Shown: piece by piece, positions 45,190-59,329 of the stretch
Layout of the letters: every line of letters starts with the position of its first letter
Position numbering within the stretch: position 1 is the stretch's first letter
Source of the DNA: Mercurialis annua
Taxonomy: Eukaryota > Streptophyta > Magnoliopsida > Malpighiales > Euphorbiaceae
Direction of reading: 5' to 3'
Assembly (NCBI RefSeq): GCF_937616625.2
Contig: NC_065576.1
Location: 21,478,001 to 21,542,000 of the forward strand
DNA: 64,000 nucleotides
The notes under the pieces: generated by a model
Seen by the model: only the letters and a program-made list of their open reading frames with translations
What the model was told of the DNA's origin: nothing
Database searches by the model: none
Made by a program: the position numbers and the translations under genes

Positions 45190-46655
45190 TACATGTGGCA
45201 CACTAGAATTTAATTCAACCGAGTTACTCATGCCACTGCTTAATCCCAAGGTGTGAGTCCCGGGATAATTCAACCGAGTTACTCACTAGATACAGGTCCC
45301 GAGATCCCAGATCCACCGAGTTACCTCGTATCTATAAAAAAACGTAATCATCCTTTTCATTCTCAAAAATAATCATCATATTCATAAACACGCGACACAG
45401 ACCTCAAGTTGACACTAGTGATCACACAGCCTATTGACGCCCAATAAGTAGCTCGTTTCCACCGAATCACATATTGGGTTCAGTAATAATAATTTCACCA
45501 AAATAGGCAACTTATAAATTCCTTATAATAATCATACAATTAACCAAGCTTTTAAAATAATACGTATTTTATAATTCCTATAAGTTTTCTATGCCACGCG
45601 TATGTATTTTAAGCATTCAAGATAAATAGCATCTGCTTAAGCAATTCATGCTATTTAAAACAATATTCGTTATTTCAATGACATTCTCGCGATACGGCAA
45701 TCGTCGCTTATATTTTTCATTACTCTTTTAATAAACAAAGTATATTATTATTTGATGATATGATATAAAATGTGAACTATTATAGTTCAACTTTATTCTT
45801 ATGCGAGATTTAATAGAATATAAGATATTTTATTTGTTTATGGCATAAAGTGAATTATTAATGGAACAATTAAGAATTCTTATAAAATATTTTAATAGGT
45901 TTCTAAGAACTTCAAAAATAAACATAATAATCAATACACATACCTTTAAAACTAAAATACTTAACACCGCATATTTATAATAAAATTAATAATAATACAC
46001 GAAAGTAAATCGCGAACTCACCTCGATCGCTTATTCCAATTTCAAATGCAAATACAATAGCCCGTTGTTTAATCCTCCAAATCCTTTATTTCTCTAATCC
46101 AATAGCGCGTAAGATTTATAATAAAGATAAATACTACATTAACATTCTAATTCATAAACTACTTAACTTTCAAAATTCCGCATTTATTTTCAAGCGTTCA
46201 AGCTTGAATTGATTCTAAATCCTTTTCTTTTATTCTTTCCTTCTTAATAATTCATTTAATCGATTCGACTTATCTCTTATCAAATCCTACAAATAACTTT
46301 AATCCAATTTAGACATACTTTAGATCTTAGGTTAAAGCTACTTAAACTTGAATTTAATTATACCTTAACCCCTTTAAACCTTAAACTTGAAAATCACTTA
46401 CTAAGTTTCTTTAAATCCATTTTATGCTCTCACTTCACATTTAACCCAACTTGTTCAAAGTTCCGGAAAGAAATCATTTTCATCACGTAAAGCGACGGGG
46501 GCCTGCTACCTCTCCGGCCATTTGCTGGCCGAAGGGTCTGCCTTCATTGGCAGACCTTGTCTGCTCCATGAGCAGACTTCTTAGTCTGCTCACAGAGCAG
46601 ACGACCTTGCTCGTTGAGCAAGTCATAGCTTGCTCAACGAGCAAGCAGATTCTGC
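45190..46655 (-). repeat. Family D LTR fragment, inverted
   Basis: Minus-strand order: palindrome array (46508-46655), AT-rich middle, mutated hairpin near 45430, stem-loop cassette (45195-45334) with stems GTGGCA/TGCCAC, GTGAGT/ACTCAC and TAGATAC/GTATCTA. Closest to 8460-10330. Both LTR ends are missing. Confidence 0.75.
46508..46655. repeat. Palindrome array with several stem types
   Basis: Six adjacent hairpins: CGGCCA/TGGCCG, GGTCTGCC/GGCAGACC, GTCTGCTC-CAT-GAGCAGAC, GTCTGCTC-ACA-GAGCAGAC, CTTGCTC-GTT-GAGCAAG, GCTTGCTC-AAC-GAGCAAGC. Arms differ from unit to unit but are perfect within each. Confidence 0.88.
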
Positions 46656-47382
46656 TCGTTAAAAATATAAACTAAGTGTTAAAACATAAAAAAGGGGCAA
46701 CTTTGGAATTAAATTGTGAACAAATGGTAAGTTGGAATTAGTTGAATGGTGTAATTAATATAAGAAGGAAGATATTCCTATGTACCATAGGACATCGAAA
46801 AGTATGTCATGTATAAGTATGTACATAATTAGATACAAGGAAGACGGAAAACAACAAGAAAGATGACGTTTGACTTCGATAAACTTCAAAGTTATGTGAT
46901 GCGAAAAGGAAACAAAGACTATCAAAAAGTATACATGAATAGACAATTGGAAGGTAGGTAACGATGTTACCAAAAAGCGATTTTTAGGTACAACGGTTAC
47001 TAAGGATGCGAAACCTCGTTGAAGGAAGGTAAAAGGAGAATGAACTTCAAGATAAAGTGAAGAATCAACCTTATACTCTACAAGAAGAGTATAAGTGAAT
47101 ATTAAATATAAACGTTAGAAGAATCGTTGAAAGAAAAAAAACTCGAAGTTAACAACAACCAAAAGAACGCAGTTTCTAATTTGCCCACGAGACCACGTTT
47201 TGAACTGTGTTTGGACATCAAAACTCGATTATTACTAATCGAAATTAATGGATATAAGTAGACTGTATTGCAAGAATAAATTTGGATAATTCAATCAAGG
47301 CATTGTTAAATTAAATTGGTTGTATTTAAACCTCAAGAGTGAGTGGAAAACACAAAATTAAAGGAAAGATAAAGGTGTTGAG
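46656..47382 (+). mobile_element. Plus-strand retroelement sequence, left of family C insertion
   Basis: 46660-46745 is the reverse complement of family D LTR sequence at about 9597-9680, so the orientation flips at about 46656. The rest is purine-rich internal-type sequence that continues after the family C element at 57881. No gene is visible. Confidence 0.6.
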
Positions 47383-50300
47383 TGTCACGACCCATTTTCA
47401 TGAATCGCGACCGGCGCTAGGGTATGGGTATGGTTGTACCAAAACCCGTAGCTAGCCTTGGGGATAACCAACAAATATATAAGCCTGCAAGATGCTCGGG
47501 GGCAACCAAGACTTCAGCCTAGTTCTAGCAGTTAATAATATACAACATTTATTATAAAATGCTCAGCCAACTCTGAGTCTTAAATATGACAAAAGTATAT
47601 ATTAACCCACGTTAATAAAAGAATGCCAAAATAGTAATAATTCATTGAATAAATTTATAACAAGTATTCGACATAAGACTTCTATTTACTACTGCGGTCT
47701 AAGAATAAAACCAGTTTAATAAACTTTATAAAATAAAGTAAAACCTCCGAGGAAATAAAGAATCGGAGAGCAGCTGACTCACTCATATCATAACCCTGGA
47801 AAAATTGGAAAAACAACGGGGTCAGATATACTTAGATGAGTTCATACCACTATTTACATTTATCAAGTGGAAAACATTTAAAACCATTTAAAACATTTAA
47901 TAACAACATTACGTTTAATAATTGGAACCCTAATCAACAATACTAAATTTAATCATAATCCAATAGGCCTGGTCCCGAGAGCTGAGCTACACCGAGTTAC
48001 CACCGACCACTCTTTATCAATAACCAGAGTCCCGAGAGCTGAGCTACACCGAGTTACTCTACTGGTCCCGAGAGCTATGCTCACACCGAGTTACCACCAC
48101 ATATCACATACCTTGTCTAGATCAATACCGGTGCGCATGCAGTCCTAATGATGCCCATTAGGTAGCATGTTCCAACTAAAAGCCATAATGGGAAAAAAGT
48201 TTGAAATATACATACAATATATATTTATACTATTAAAATAACAATTTACTTAATAAAGTGGTAAATAGTAAGTACAAACTCACTGCTTTCTAATCCAGGT
48301 GATAACCTGGCAAGCAACTAATCCTGATTCGTCTCTGGAGCACGAACAGTCGACAAGTCTAACAATGTGTAAATAATAAATTAAAAACGGGCCCCAACTC
48401 TAAGAGTACTAAACACCACATAGGACTAGCACAACACAATAAAGCCAAAGCACAAACTAAAACAGATCGATTACACAAACACCAACCATATGCCAAAACC
48501 GCAAAACAAGTTAAGCCCTATTGAGTTCCATTTGAAAACATAATCCGGAAACCTTTTCAAACTATTTGGTAAAACATTTCAAAAGCCAAAATTGTACTTA
48601 GCCGAGTCAACCAAGACTTCCAAGCTTAACTCACATGTCAGGCGACCCAAGTCTAACCCGATCCAACATAACCAAGTTGTATACCAATGTTTAAAAATTC
48701 AGAATGAATTAATAATCCAAAACCCGAGTTTGAAAAGCAAGGAACTCAATATCGCTTAACTAACCAATTAATCAACACATAACAAAGTGTTTGATAAAAT
48801 CCATAATGAACCAACACGCTTAAATAGACAACACAAGTCAAAACATGCCTTAGCAAACAAATTAACAATAAGCGTATTCCTCATGCCCAAGCAATATCAA
48901 TAACCAAACAACATTATCCTAAAAACATTATACAAAACAACCCTAAACATTTAGATTAAGCCAAAACAGTTTACAGGCATTCATCAACATACCAACTCAT
49001 TTAACAATCACCAAACTTGGATTCGAAACAACAATAGATAGCCCAACAATTATGAATCGCAAAGACATGCAAATCAACCCTATAATCATGCTTGGACAAA
49101 TCTAGGCAACCAAACAATTAATAATATCCAAATGAATTCATAATTCTAAACCACACATGAACTAATAATTGGATAACTCAATTCCGATTCAAATTAACCA
49201 ACCAAGAACATACGAGTCAATTACTACAATGAATGACAAATTGATGCATCAATCGGCGTTATACATAATCCTCCTAATATGAATCAACAATAATAAAATC
49301 CAATTATTTATAACATGATATTTTAGTTATGGGCAGCCCTAATAAATTCAAAACAGTTTATACATAAAGCAATATGAAATTGTGAATCTAGGTAACGGAT
49401 TCTTGATTTGATTCAATAAACATGCAATGGATGATAACAATAATATCAACATAATAAATCAACCCTAGAACATGTAAGAACAGCCACTATTCATCCAAAC
49501 CAAAGTCACAACAAAAAACAGCACAAAATATGAACAACAACACCACAACACAACAATCAAATTGAGTAAAAGGATTAGATACCTTGTCAATCCAAAGAGT
49601 AAGAAAATCTCAGAAACAAGGTAGATCCAACGCTACAAGAACGAAATCAAAAGACAAGGTCAGCCACTAATCCAATCAAATGATGATTTAAAGTTTTGGA
49701 ATGAAAAGAGATGGATTAATCACTTACCAATTGATTGAGGCACCAAAGATCGAGTGAGAAATGTTTAGAAAGAGTTTAGAATGAGTTTAGGGTTTCTAAA
49801 ATCGAAAGGGGGCTGATTATGTCGCAGAAACGGAGTTTAAATATGCAAAAACGAAGCTGACCGGACCTACGGCCGGTTCTACCCAGCAGGTTCGGTTATA
49901 GGGCCGGTTGACCCACTGTTCTAACCAAAAACAAAGTGGACCGGACCTACGGCTTGATCTACCCAGCAGGTCCGGTTCACAGGTCCGGTTGACCCAAAAA
50001 CGGGTCGAAACGACGATCCGAACGGTCGAATGAAAGACAATCCTCTTATGTATAACATATCCAAAGGGCAGCCCGATCCGACGGTTCAATTGGGAGATAT
50101 GTACGTTTTACTACAGCATGGCAGATTTGAAAAACATGCAAACATTGTTTCGATAACAACCCGGAAATAAATCAATTTAACATCAAATACTTTGAGGTTC
50201 AAGGAGTACACATAGGTCATTCAACATGACACAACCAAGGTACCACATATACAAATTCACACATAAATCAATCCGAAAACAAGTCGAAAGCACAACGAGA

Positions 50301-50398
50301 ACATGTCAAAGTGAAAACACCACCAAAGTTCATCACAAACCAAACTTTAAACCGACAACCAACCATCAAAACAAGTTATAAAAATACGGGTTATTACA
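47383..50398 (-). repeat. Family C 3' LTR (3016 bp)
   Basis: Contains a tandem duplication of about 80 bp with CCGGACC/GGTCCGG inverted repeats (about 49855-49995), TATA-like TATTTAAA (49836-49843), donor-like AAGGTATCT near 49582, hairpin CCTAATG/CATTAGG (48144-48162), stem-loop cassette (47970-48096) and acceptor-like TTTTTCCAGG near 47806. About 50 bp longer than the 5' LTR, through a deletion in the latter between GATCCGA-type repeats. Confidence 0.9.
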
Positions 50399-50435
50399 TT
50401 CTCCCCAATTTAAAAACAAAATCGTCCTCGATTTT
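50399..50435 (-). promoter_or_regulatory. Pre-PPT hairpin and polypurine tract, family C
   Basis: The minus strand has AAAATCG-AGGA-CGATTTT (50435-50418), then a spacer and AATTGGGGAGAA up to the LTR. Relative to AAAATTCG/CGAATTTT one base is lost from each arm, so pairing is kept. Confidence 0.75.
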
Positions 50436-50583
50436 AACACAAAAACAACTGACATAAAACATAACATAAAACTGCATAGCAAGCCATACAAAACGTACAT
50501 GACCAACGTAAGAACACATAATCATGATACTCAAAGGAATTAAGGAAAGCAAAATAACAAATTTGCATAACAAACTCTTTCTC

Positions 50584-50712
50584 TCAAGAACATTCCTCAA
50601 CCAAGTAATCAACTGAAATTGTAATCATAGGAATTCTGTTATTCACCAACCTACGCACTTGCGTAACCAGAAACTTAACAAGTTGCTCCTCGAATGATAA
50701 CTCAAAACCACC
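50584..50712 (-). pseudogene. Degraded integrase C-terminus/chromodomain
   Basis: The minus-strand frame contains LSFEEQLVKFLVTQVRRL and NNRIPMITISVDYLVEECS, which aligns with the family A tail (LSYEEQPFEIVDTQVRRLRN, then IPMVKVLWRNHSVEECTW). The aromatic core of the chromodomain is lost, and no catalytic core is readable upstream. Its location just before the purine tract is where pol should end, so the non-coding family C derives from a chromovirus. Confidence 0.75.
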
Positions 50713-53700
50713 ACTCATATAAATCAACAAACTCAAATGGTCACAACACACATATGCACGCATTTCTATTCTATCAACTTGGTGCTCCAACAATCACTCG
50801 ATCAACACAATGTGAATAATCAACAATTACTCAACTGAGAGTCACAATTACTCTATACCGAAGTGGCTTCCAGAACCAGCTCGAAACTCATCTATTATAA
50901 AATCCTCAATGTCAAATACAAGATTAAGCGCTAAGCTCAACTATAATTCTATAATTCCAAAATCTTTTGCCTCAACAAAATAATAACACTGCAAACATAG
51001 CTGATAAAATCTATTGTTCTAAAACACTTACTTACTTCCACTTATAGCATCTCTACATCAAAATTATCGATAACAAAACCCAATAAACTTCTGATAATAT
51101 TTTGGTTCCAAAATCAACATTATAAAAATCATTTAATCCTAGCGATTTAGTACCAACTCGATAGTACAATTAACTTGTGAATCATAAAACACAAAAACTC
51201 ATATCACAATTCAAAGAAAAGCGGACCTCTTATGATAAGAAAAATTTCTATATCAGTGATAAACAATATCCATCAAAATGATTCTCCCAATCACTCAGAA
51301 ACATAACGCCACGACTACACTGAACATTGACTGCATCAGACAACTTAAAAATTTTGTCTCTTACAACAAATGTTTAACCATGCTCAAAACGATATACAAA
51401 CATTACAATAATACCGTTAATTAACAAAATCGATCAACCAATCATGGTTGTCGAAGCCTATTAACCGCGATTTCCAATTCTGAATCAACTATCTCATATA
51501 ACCAAATCGAACTCAAATTTTCAAAATTATACAATCAATTGACTATAACCCCGTATACAACTAAAGATCAATACGGCCAGTTTACTACGAACGGATTGTC
51601 AGCTATGCTCAAAACCAACCCTTGTGGGTATAAAATATTTTATATATAAAATTTTCCAAAAGACTCCACGTCTTACACCTCCTTTTTCATTCAAAATCGA
51701 AATACCTTTACCGTTGAAAAACCATCGGTTTTGCAAACCCTTTGAAAATTTTCAAAATATTTACATTTTAAATCCGAAATTTCCTCTTACTTTCCAATAC
51801 ATTTGCAAATCTATAAAACAGTTCAACTGACAAAAATTTATGTTCTCTTTAATTCAAACTTGTTAAAACACTTTTTAAATAGTTTATACTTTTCTCGTAA
51901 AAGTCAAACTGTGGCAAAATTCCCCGTATTCAAAATGCACATTGATGTTTCAAACATCCAAAATTTAAGTCGCTTTAAAATTTTCTCAAACAAAACACTA
52001 TTTGAACAATCGTTCAACCGAAAAATTTATTATTCCTTTTGAATCAAATTTGACAAAAATATCTTCCTTTCCTCAGAAGGGTAAATTTAGCAATGCAAAT
52101 GTCTTGTTTGTGAAACACCTTTATATCAATACACTAAAGTACTTAGAGTATTTCAATTTTGAAAAGATACGGTCTCTTTTAAAGATACAGTGTATACATA
52201 CACATAAGCATAACCAATATCCTTAATCTACAAATCCTTAAATCACAATTCGGAAATTATCATGAACACTTCCTAATATGAATCTAACCATAAACCGCAC
52301 TTGGCATAACAATATATCGAGAGCAATCTCAAAATCACTCTTACTCATAACCACAACATTCTGATTCTACAGACTAATCACTCACAACGTAAATGTCCAA
52401 TAACCATCACCATCATCACAGAGTATTTGTCTAGCTACCTTTCGGTAACAGTTTCATAATCATTTGAAATCCAACAACTTTATAAATAAACATATCACAA
52501 TGTGACTCGCGAGTTCGTTTCAAAATATCTTTCTCAAAACACTTTATCGATAAAATCCATTTTTCATAATTGTGCCCCAGGGTGATGACATCTCTCATCC
52601 CCAAAGAGTTGCATCCAACCCTAATCATTTCTATGCACGTGATGCATGTACTATTATGCGTGTATCAATTATTAATTTATCTTTTATTTAGTAAACATAC
52701 TCAGTGTTTAATGCAAACCTATTCGTGACATTCAAAATGCATGTTCATGATATGTCTAGGCACAATTACGTGTTGAAAATATTTCAAATATTTTAACAAT
52801 TCAACCTTTGAAATCAACTTCTCAATAAAATATTTGCTAGACGTTACACTCAGTGAGATGTGCACTCGATAACCTCAAAATATTTCTCAAATTCCTTACT
52901 TGCAACCTAGCAACACTCGATGATATAAGACAACTCATCCTAATAACTTCATTACAACTCTATCATATAAGATATCCCACTAACCTCAATTTATACTGAG
53001 CTTATTCTCAAAGAAATAACACATCATTATGATCCTACAAAACTTACCGCCAGCTCCCGCATCGCATCATCAGACTTGATGGAAACACTAGTGTATTAAT
53101 ACACCGATCTATCTTCTCGGTTCAGAGTTTCTAATATCCGTCCTAGGATAATCAGAAATCATCAGCCAATCGGACCGGACAAAGCAACCAAAGAAGGCAG
53201 ACAAAAATAGAATTACTAATTCCATTCTCTAAATCAGAAGGAATATTTCCCTCATCTTCCTCGATATCGAAACCCAAAGATTTCGATCCAACAAAAATAT
53301 AGCAAACCCAGCTTATCCCCAATTGATACTATATCAAAATAGGGTCTGCACAAAAGTTCGACTCACAATCAAACCAAAAATCAGGTAATTACCATAACCG
53401 CATGAAATAAATAATCCCGCGTGCTACTTTGCACGAATAGATGAAACAAAACAATTAACTTAGTCCAACAGGTAAGCGAATTATACAACGAAAATTAAAA
53501 CAAAAAATATTACGATTTTTACAACCCATAAATCACGTAAGCATGCCATTGAACAAAATTGACCCAAATATACTTTGAGACAAAATCAAGATATGCTAAA
53601 ACAAGCTTGAATTTTCGTAACAAATTATTCTGTAACATTTAATCTTCGAAGAAAACGCATTAAAATTTATTTTAAAATATTAAAGTTAAATACGAAAACT

Positions 53701-54898
53701 TCAAAATTTTGTTGAACCCCACGGTTAAAACAAAATCACAATTTATAATAGTCTCTTCTTATTTATCAATTTCTTTAAAACGGATACCCAAGTATCTGAA
53801 ACCATAAAATCATCAAGCTAGCCGAGTTATTACAACTATCAAGCTCAACTCCTAAATTTGGGTGACCCAAGTCGAACCCAAAACAACCGTTTATAAAACG
53901 TATTTAAAATATTTGTAAATTCAGAAAATATTTTAATCAAATTTCCATCTTTTTAAATTTGGGGGCTCAACTTAACCCAACCGCTAAACAGTAATTTAAA
54001 TAATCAAGTGAAATTTTTTTAATCTCCAACATCTATTCCGTAAATCCTAAAAATTTAAAATGCTGACATACTACAACATGATAAAATAACTTCAACGTTA
54101 AATTCTTAAAACAATGGCTCGTCTCATAAACTATCATTTTGAAATCATCGCTTGTTAACACCAAACCAAACATAATATTTCAAAATACAAGAATTTCTTT
54201 TTACTGGTAACTCAACCAAAATCAAACTTTGTAAGAATTTAAAATCAAACTTATCTTATGATTTTGTGTCGAAACACAAATCAGATAAAACAATATTCTC
54301 AATGACAATCTGTAAATCAACATGTGGTCAAACAATGCATGACCATCAAAACACGTTTAAAGGTTTAACCCAAAATCTCTTTAATAGAAAGACAAGGCTA
54401 ACACCCAACATACGATCACATTTAAAATCAACAATGGAGGCCAAAGGCAAGATGTACTTTATTAATAAGGCAAAAGCAGTTCAACTCATCATGTAAAATA
54501 ACCGTAACCATACCATATATTCTAAATCGTATCAGGCATATACGCCAAAATTTATCAAACAACATCATGCCCAAGTATGAGTTTAGAAAAATTTACCAAC
54601 CTAAGATTTCCCGAGAAACCGATTGCAATTATAATCACCAAAGTGAAATAACCTCAACATGATAAAACACAACAAGCAACATCCAAGTGAAATTAATTGT
54701 CAATCATAGAATCAACACCAAATAAATATTGACAGACATCACCTATAGGATGTAGGCTGAAAGTTTGAAAACAAAAGATGACGTTTAAAAGACAAGACAC
54801 GAATCCTAATTCCGCAGTAGTTCCTAAGACACGACATAAACTTATCATGCCAAACGAATAAATACATAACATGCATAAGGCCTTGGTTTAAAACCAAA
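50713..54898 (-). mobile_element. Family C internal region, no intact gene
   Basis: About 4.2 kb of low-complexity, AT-rich sequence. It holds the leader stem-loop (52570-52614) and, next to the PBS, sequence resembling 6736-6900 in reverse. Reading frames up to 79 codons are not recognisable and do not overlap conserved blocks, apart from the stem-loop region. Confidence 0.7.
52570..52614 (-). other. Conserved leader stem-loop, copy 5
   Basis: Minus strand: GCAACTCTTTGG, then GGATGA-GAGATG-TCATCACCC. Same arms and bulge as in family B although the surrounding sequence is different. Confidence 0.75.
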
Positions 54899-54910
54899 GC
54901 TCTGATACCA
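54899..54910 (-). other. Primer-binding site of family C element
   Basis: The minus strand reads TGGTATCAGAGC, four bases after the LTR end at 54915. Confidence 0.93.
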
Positions 54911-54914
54911 ACTT

Positions 54915-57880
54915 TGTCACGACCCATTTTCATGAATCGCGACCGGGGCTAGGGTATGGGTATGGTTGTACCAAAACCCGTAGCTAGCCTTGCGGATAAC
55001 CAACAAATACATAAGCCTGCAAGAAAATCAATGCTCCGGGGCAACCGAGACTTCAGCCTAGTTCTAGCAGTTAATAATATACAACATTTATTATAAAATG
55101 CTCAGCCAACTCTGAGTCTTAAACATGGCAGAAGTATATATTAACCCAAGTTAATAAAAGAATGTCAAAATAGCAATAATTCATTGAATAAATTTATAAC
55201 AAGTATTCGACATAAGACTTCTATTTACTACTGAGGTCTAAGAATAAAACCAGTTTAATAAACTTTATAAAATAAAGTAAAACCTCCGAGGAAATAAAGA
55301 ATCAGAGAGCAGCTGACTCGCTCATATCATAACCCTGGAAAAATTGGGAAAACAACGGGGTCAGATATACTTAGATGAGTTCATACCACTATTTACATTT
55401 ATCAAGTGGAAAACCTTTAAAACCATTTAAAACATTTAATAACAACATTACGTTTAATAGTTGGAAACCTAATCTACAATACTAAATTTAACCATAATCC
55501 AATAGGCCTAGTCCTGAGAGCTGAGCTACACCGAGTTACCACCGACCACAATTTATCAATAACCAGAGTCCCAAGAGATGAGCTACACCGAGTTACTCTA
55601 CTGGTCCCGAGAGCTATGCTCACACCGAGTTACCACCACATATCACATACCTTGTCTAGATCAATACCGGTGCGCACGCAGTCCTAATGATGCCCATTAG
55701 GTAGCATGTTCCAACTAAAAGCCATAATGGAAAAACAGTTCGAAATATACATACAGTATATATTTATACTATTAAAATAACAATTTACTTAATAAAGTGG
55801 TAAATAGTAAGTACAAACTTACTGCTTGCTAATCCAGGTGATAACCTGGCAAGCAACTAATCCTGATTCGTCTCCGGAGCACGAACAGTCGACAAGTCTA
55901 ACAATGTGTAAATAATAAATTAAAAAAGGGCCCTAACTCTAAAGAGTACTAAACACCACATAGGACTAGCACAACACAACAAAGCCAAAGAACAAACTAA
56001 AACATATTGATTACACAAACACCAACCACATGCCAAAACCGCAAAACAAGTTAAGCCCTCTTGAGTTCCATTTGAAAACATAATCCGGAAACCTTTTCAA
56101 ACTATTTGGTAAAACATTTCAAAAGCCAAAATTGTACTTAGCCGAGTCAACCAAGACTTCCAAGCTTAACTCACATGTCGGGCGACCCAAGTCTAACCCG
56201 ATCCAACATAACCAAGTTGTAAACCGATGTTTAAAAATCCAGAATGAATTAATAATCCAAAACCCGAGTTTGAAAAGCAAGGAACTCAATATCGCTTAAC
56301 TAACCAATTAATCCACACGTAACAAAGTGTTTGATAAAATGCATAATGAACCAACACGCTTAAATAGACAACACAAGTCAAAACATGCCTTAGCAAACAA
56401 ATTAATAATAAGCGTATTCCTCATGCCCAAGCAATATCAATAACCAAACAACATTATCCTAAAAACATTATACAAAACAAACCCTAAACATTTAGATTAA
56501 GCCAAAACAGTTTACAGGCATTCATCAACATACCAACTCATTTAACAATCACCAAACTTGGATTCGAAACAACAATAGATAGCCCAACAATTACTAAGCG
56601 CAAAAGACATGCAAATCAACCCTATTATCATGCTTGGACAAATATAGGCAACCAAACAATTTATAATATCCAAATGAATCCATAATTCTAAACCACACAT
56701 GAACTAACAATTGGATAACTCAATTCCGATTCAAATTAACCAACCAAGAACATACGAGTCAATTACTACAATGAATGACAAATTGATGCATCAATCGGCG
56801 TTATACATAATCCTCCTAATATGAATCAACAATAATAAAATCCAATTGTTTATAACATGATATTTTAGTTTTGGGCAGCCCTAATCAATTCAAAACAGTT
56901 TATACATAAAGCAATATGAAATTGTGAATCTAAGGTAACCGATTCTTGATTTGATTCAATAAACATGCAATGGATGATAACAATAATATAAACACAATAA
57001 GTCAACCCTAGAACATGTAAGAACAGCCACTATTCATCCAAACCAAAGTCACAACAAAAAACAGCACAAAATATGAACAACAACACCACAACACAACAAT
57101 CAAATTGAGTAAAAGGATTAGATACCTTGTCAATCCAAAGAGTAAGAAAATCTCAGAAACAAGGTAGATCCAACGCTACAAGAACGAAATCAAAAGACAA
57201 GATGAACCACTAATCGAATCAAATGATGATTCAAAGGTTTGGAATGAAAAGCGATGGATTAATCACTTACCAATTGATTGAGGCACCAAAGATCGAGTGA
57301 GAAACGTTTAGAAAGAGTTTAGAATGAGTTTAGGGTTTCTAAAATCGAAAGGGGGCTGATTAGGTCGCAGAAACGGAGTTTAAATATGCAAAAACGAAGC
57401 TGACCGGACCTACGGCCGGTTCTACCCAGAAGGTCCGGTGATAGGGCCGGTTGACCCACTGTTCTAACCAAAAACGAAGTGGACCAGACCTACGGCTTGA
57501 TCTACCCAGCAGGTCCGGTTCACAGGTCCAGTTGACCCAAAAAGGGTCGAAACGACTATCCGACGGTTCAATTGGAAGATATGTATGTTTTACTACAGCA
57601 TGGCAGATTTTAAAAACATACAAACATTGTTTCGATAACAACCCGGAAATAAATCAATTTAACATCAAATACTTAGAGGTTCAAGGGGTACACATAGGTC
57701 ATTCAACATGACACAACCAAGGTACCACATATACAAATTCGCACATAAATCAATCCGAAAACAAGTCGAAAGCACAACGAGAACATGTCAAAGTGAAAAC
57801 ACCACCAAAGTTCATCACAAACCAAACTTTAAACGGACAACCAACCATCAAAACAAGTTATAAAAATACAGGTTATTACA
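54915..57880 (-). repeat. Family C 5' LTR (2966 bp)
   Basis: Aligns with 47383-50398 throughout. The GC-rich duplicated block with inverted repeats is at about 57395-57540, hairpin at 55683-55701, and cassette at about 55508-55635. Confidence 0.9.
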
Positions 57881-58690
57881 TCGAGATAGTGTCAACTTTG
57901 AGGACGTTTTTGGAAGTCAAGGAAATCTCGAAAATAGGTTGAGTCTGAACAAAAGTGGTAGACGGGATAATAAAATATGGGAATGCTGAATTAAATCCAG
58001 CTTAAGACATTTTAAGACGTTTGGTTTATTGACTTAAACAGCGGCCTAATGGACTTGCAAGTGCAATTCCAAAGCTACCTCATGGAAGCAATTTTAGCGC
58101 AAGTTTTCAACATCATCGAGGATTATTTTGAACTCGATGTTCAAATGAAAGTTGAAGATGGCATTAAGGACTATAAGACTGCCAACTTTGTTTAACAAAC
58201 AATCTACTCGACAAAAGCAATTTTAAGGGTCAAAATTGACCAGAAGAGCAATTTTGGATAAGTTTAAAATAACTTAAAACATTAAGTTACTCAATTAAAT
58301 TCTTCTAAATTAATCAAATTAAAATTTTGATTAATAATTAAGGATATTTAAAGGACGTTTTAAGATAGTATCAAATATGATACACTACAACTACGACTCG
58401 TAAGGGATTGCGGGTAAACGACGAAGAGACGTTAATGGATTTTAGTACTCTAGAAGAGAAAGTTGTCAAAAACGGAATAGTTTTCCAACGTATTTGAATG
58501 GAGTCCAAGGACAATGGAAAGACATATATGAAACAGCAATGAAAAAACGCGGAAAGTGTGCAGTAATTAAAGCGACAAGTTTACGCGCCATCGTGATAAG
58601 AATGTAGACGATATAAGAAAATGGTAAGTTCTTTACCAGAAAAATAATTACAGGAAAATTTGAGGACGAATTTTTATAAGGGGGGAAAAA
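57881..58690 (+). mobile_element. Plus-strand internal sequence, right of family C insertion
   Basis: Continues 46656-47382 after the TSD. Ends with the pre-PPT hairpin AAAATTTG-AGGA-CGAATTTT (58655-58674, one G-T pair) and a purine tract, then the LTR at 58691. No gene is visible. Confidence 0.7.
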
Positions 58691-59329
58691 TGTAATACCC
58701 CGTACGTTTGACGTTGCAGAAGTGGGCAACGCAATTTAAATTAGTAGTCCGAGAGACTAGAAAAGGGAGTTAGCGAAGGAATTAAGTAATTAAGGACGAG
58801 GATAGGTCGATATTGAAATTAAAAGAAGGATTTTCAATATTTGTAATGCCTAAAATAATTAAACGGGACTAAGAAAAAGTTGGAATTATAAATAAGATTA
58901 AGTCCTCGAGAAATTAGAAAATAAAATTTTATTGCCCGAAAAATATAATTTAAATAAATTATTGACTGGAATTTGTATTTAAGATAATAATATCGATTAC
59001 TTGGATATCGATATTTGTTAAATCGAAATAAGGACGGAAAAGTGACGAAATAGTCATTTTCGCTCAAATTGGAAAATTGAGTGTTGTAGCCTAAATTTAG
59101 TGAAATAAATTATCGGAATATAAAATAATAAGATAGCAGAAGAATATTATTTATTTGGATATAGATAATACGATATTTATCGTGTTTGAACGATTAAGCG
59201 ATTGATGGGCTAAATCGAATGAAAGAAAAGTTAGAAAATTAAACCAATGGAGGTGATAACTTAAAGGACCTAAAGAGAACATTTGTCATGCTATATATGT
59301 GTGTTTCTTATGAATATTCATTCATTTAA

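Larger units (their letters stand above)
47383..57880 (-). mobile_element. Family C full-length element, coding capacity lost
   Basis: Minus-strand ends are TGTAATAACCTG (57880) and TCGTGACA (47383). 5' LTR 54915-57880, PBS 54899-54910, internal 50399-54914, 3' LTR 47383-50398. TSD is ttgag (47378-47382) versus tcgag (57881-57885), one mismatch. In the first about 340 bp from the U5 end I count roughly a dozen LTR differences, so it is older than the B elements. The only coding trace is a degraded chromodomain near the 3' end. The leader stem-loop is present. Confidence 0.93.

Noticed and set aside
49837..50089. Minus-strand 90-codon frame and its relative at 57360-57641
   Set aside because: Both fall in the GC-rich duplicated block of the family C LTRs. 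The repeated residues come from the tandem DNA repeat.
51624..52226. Three overlapping short frames in the family C internal region
   Set aside because: AT-rich, antisense to the element, mutually overlapping, no known motifs.
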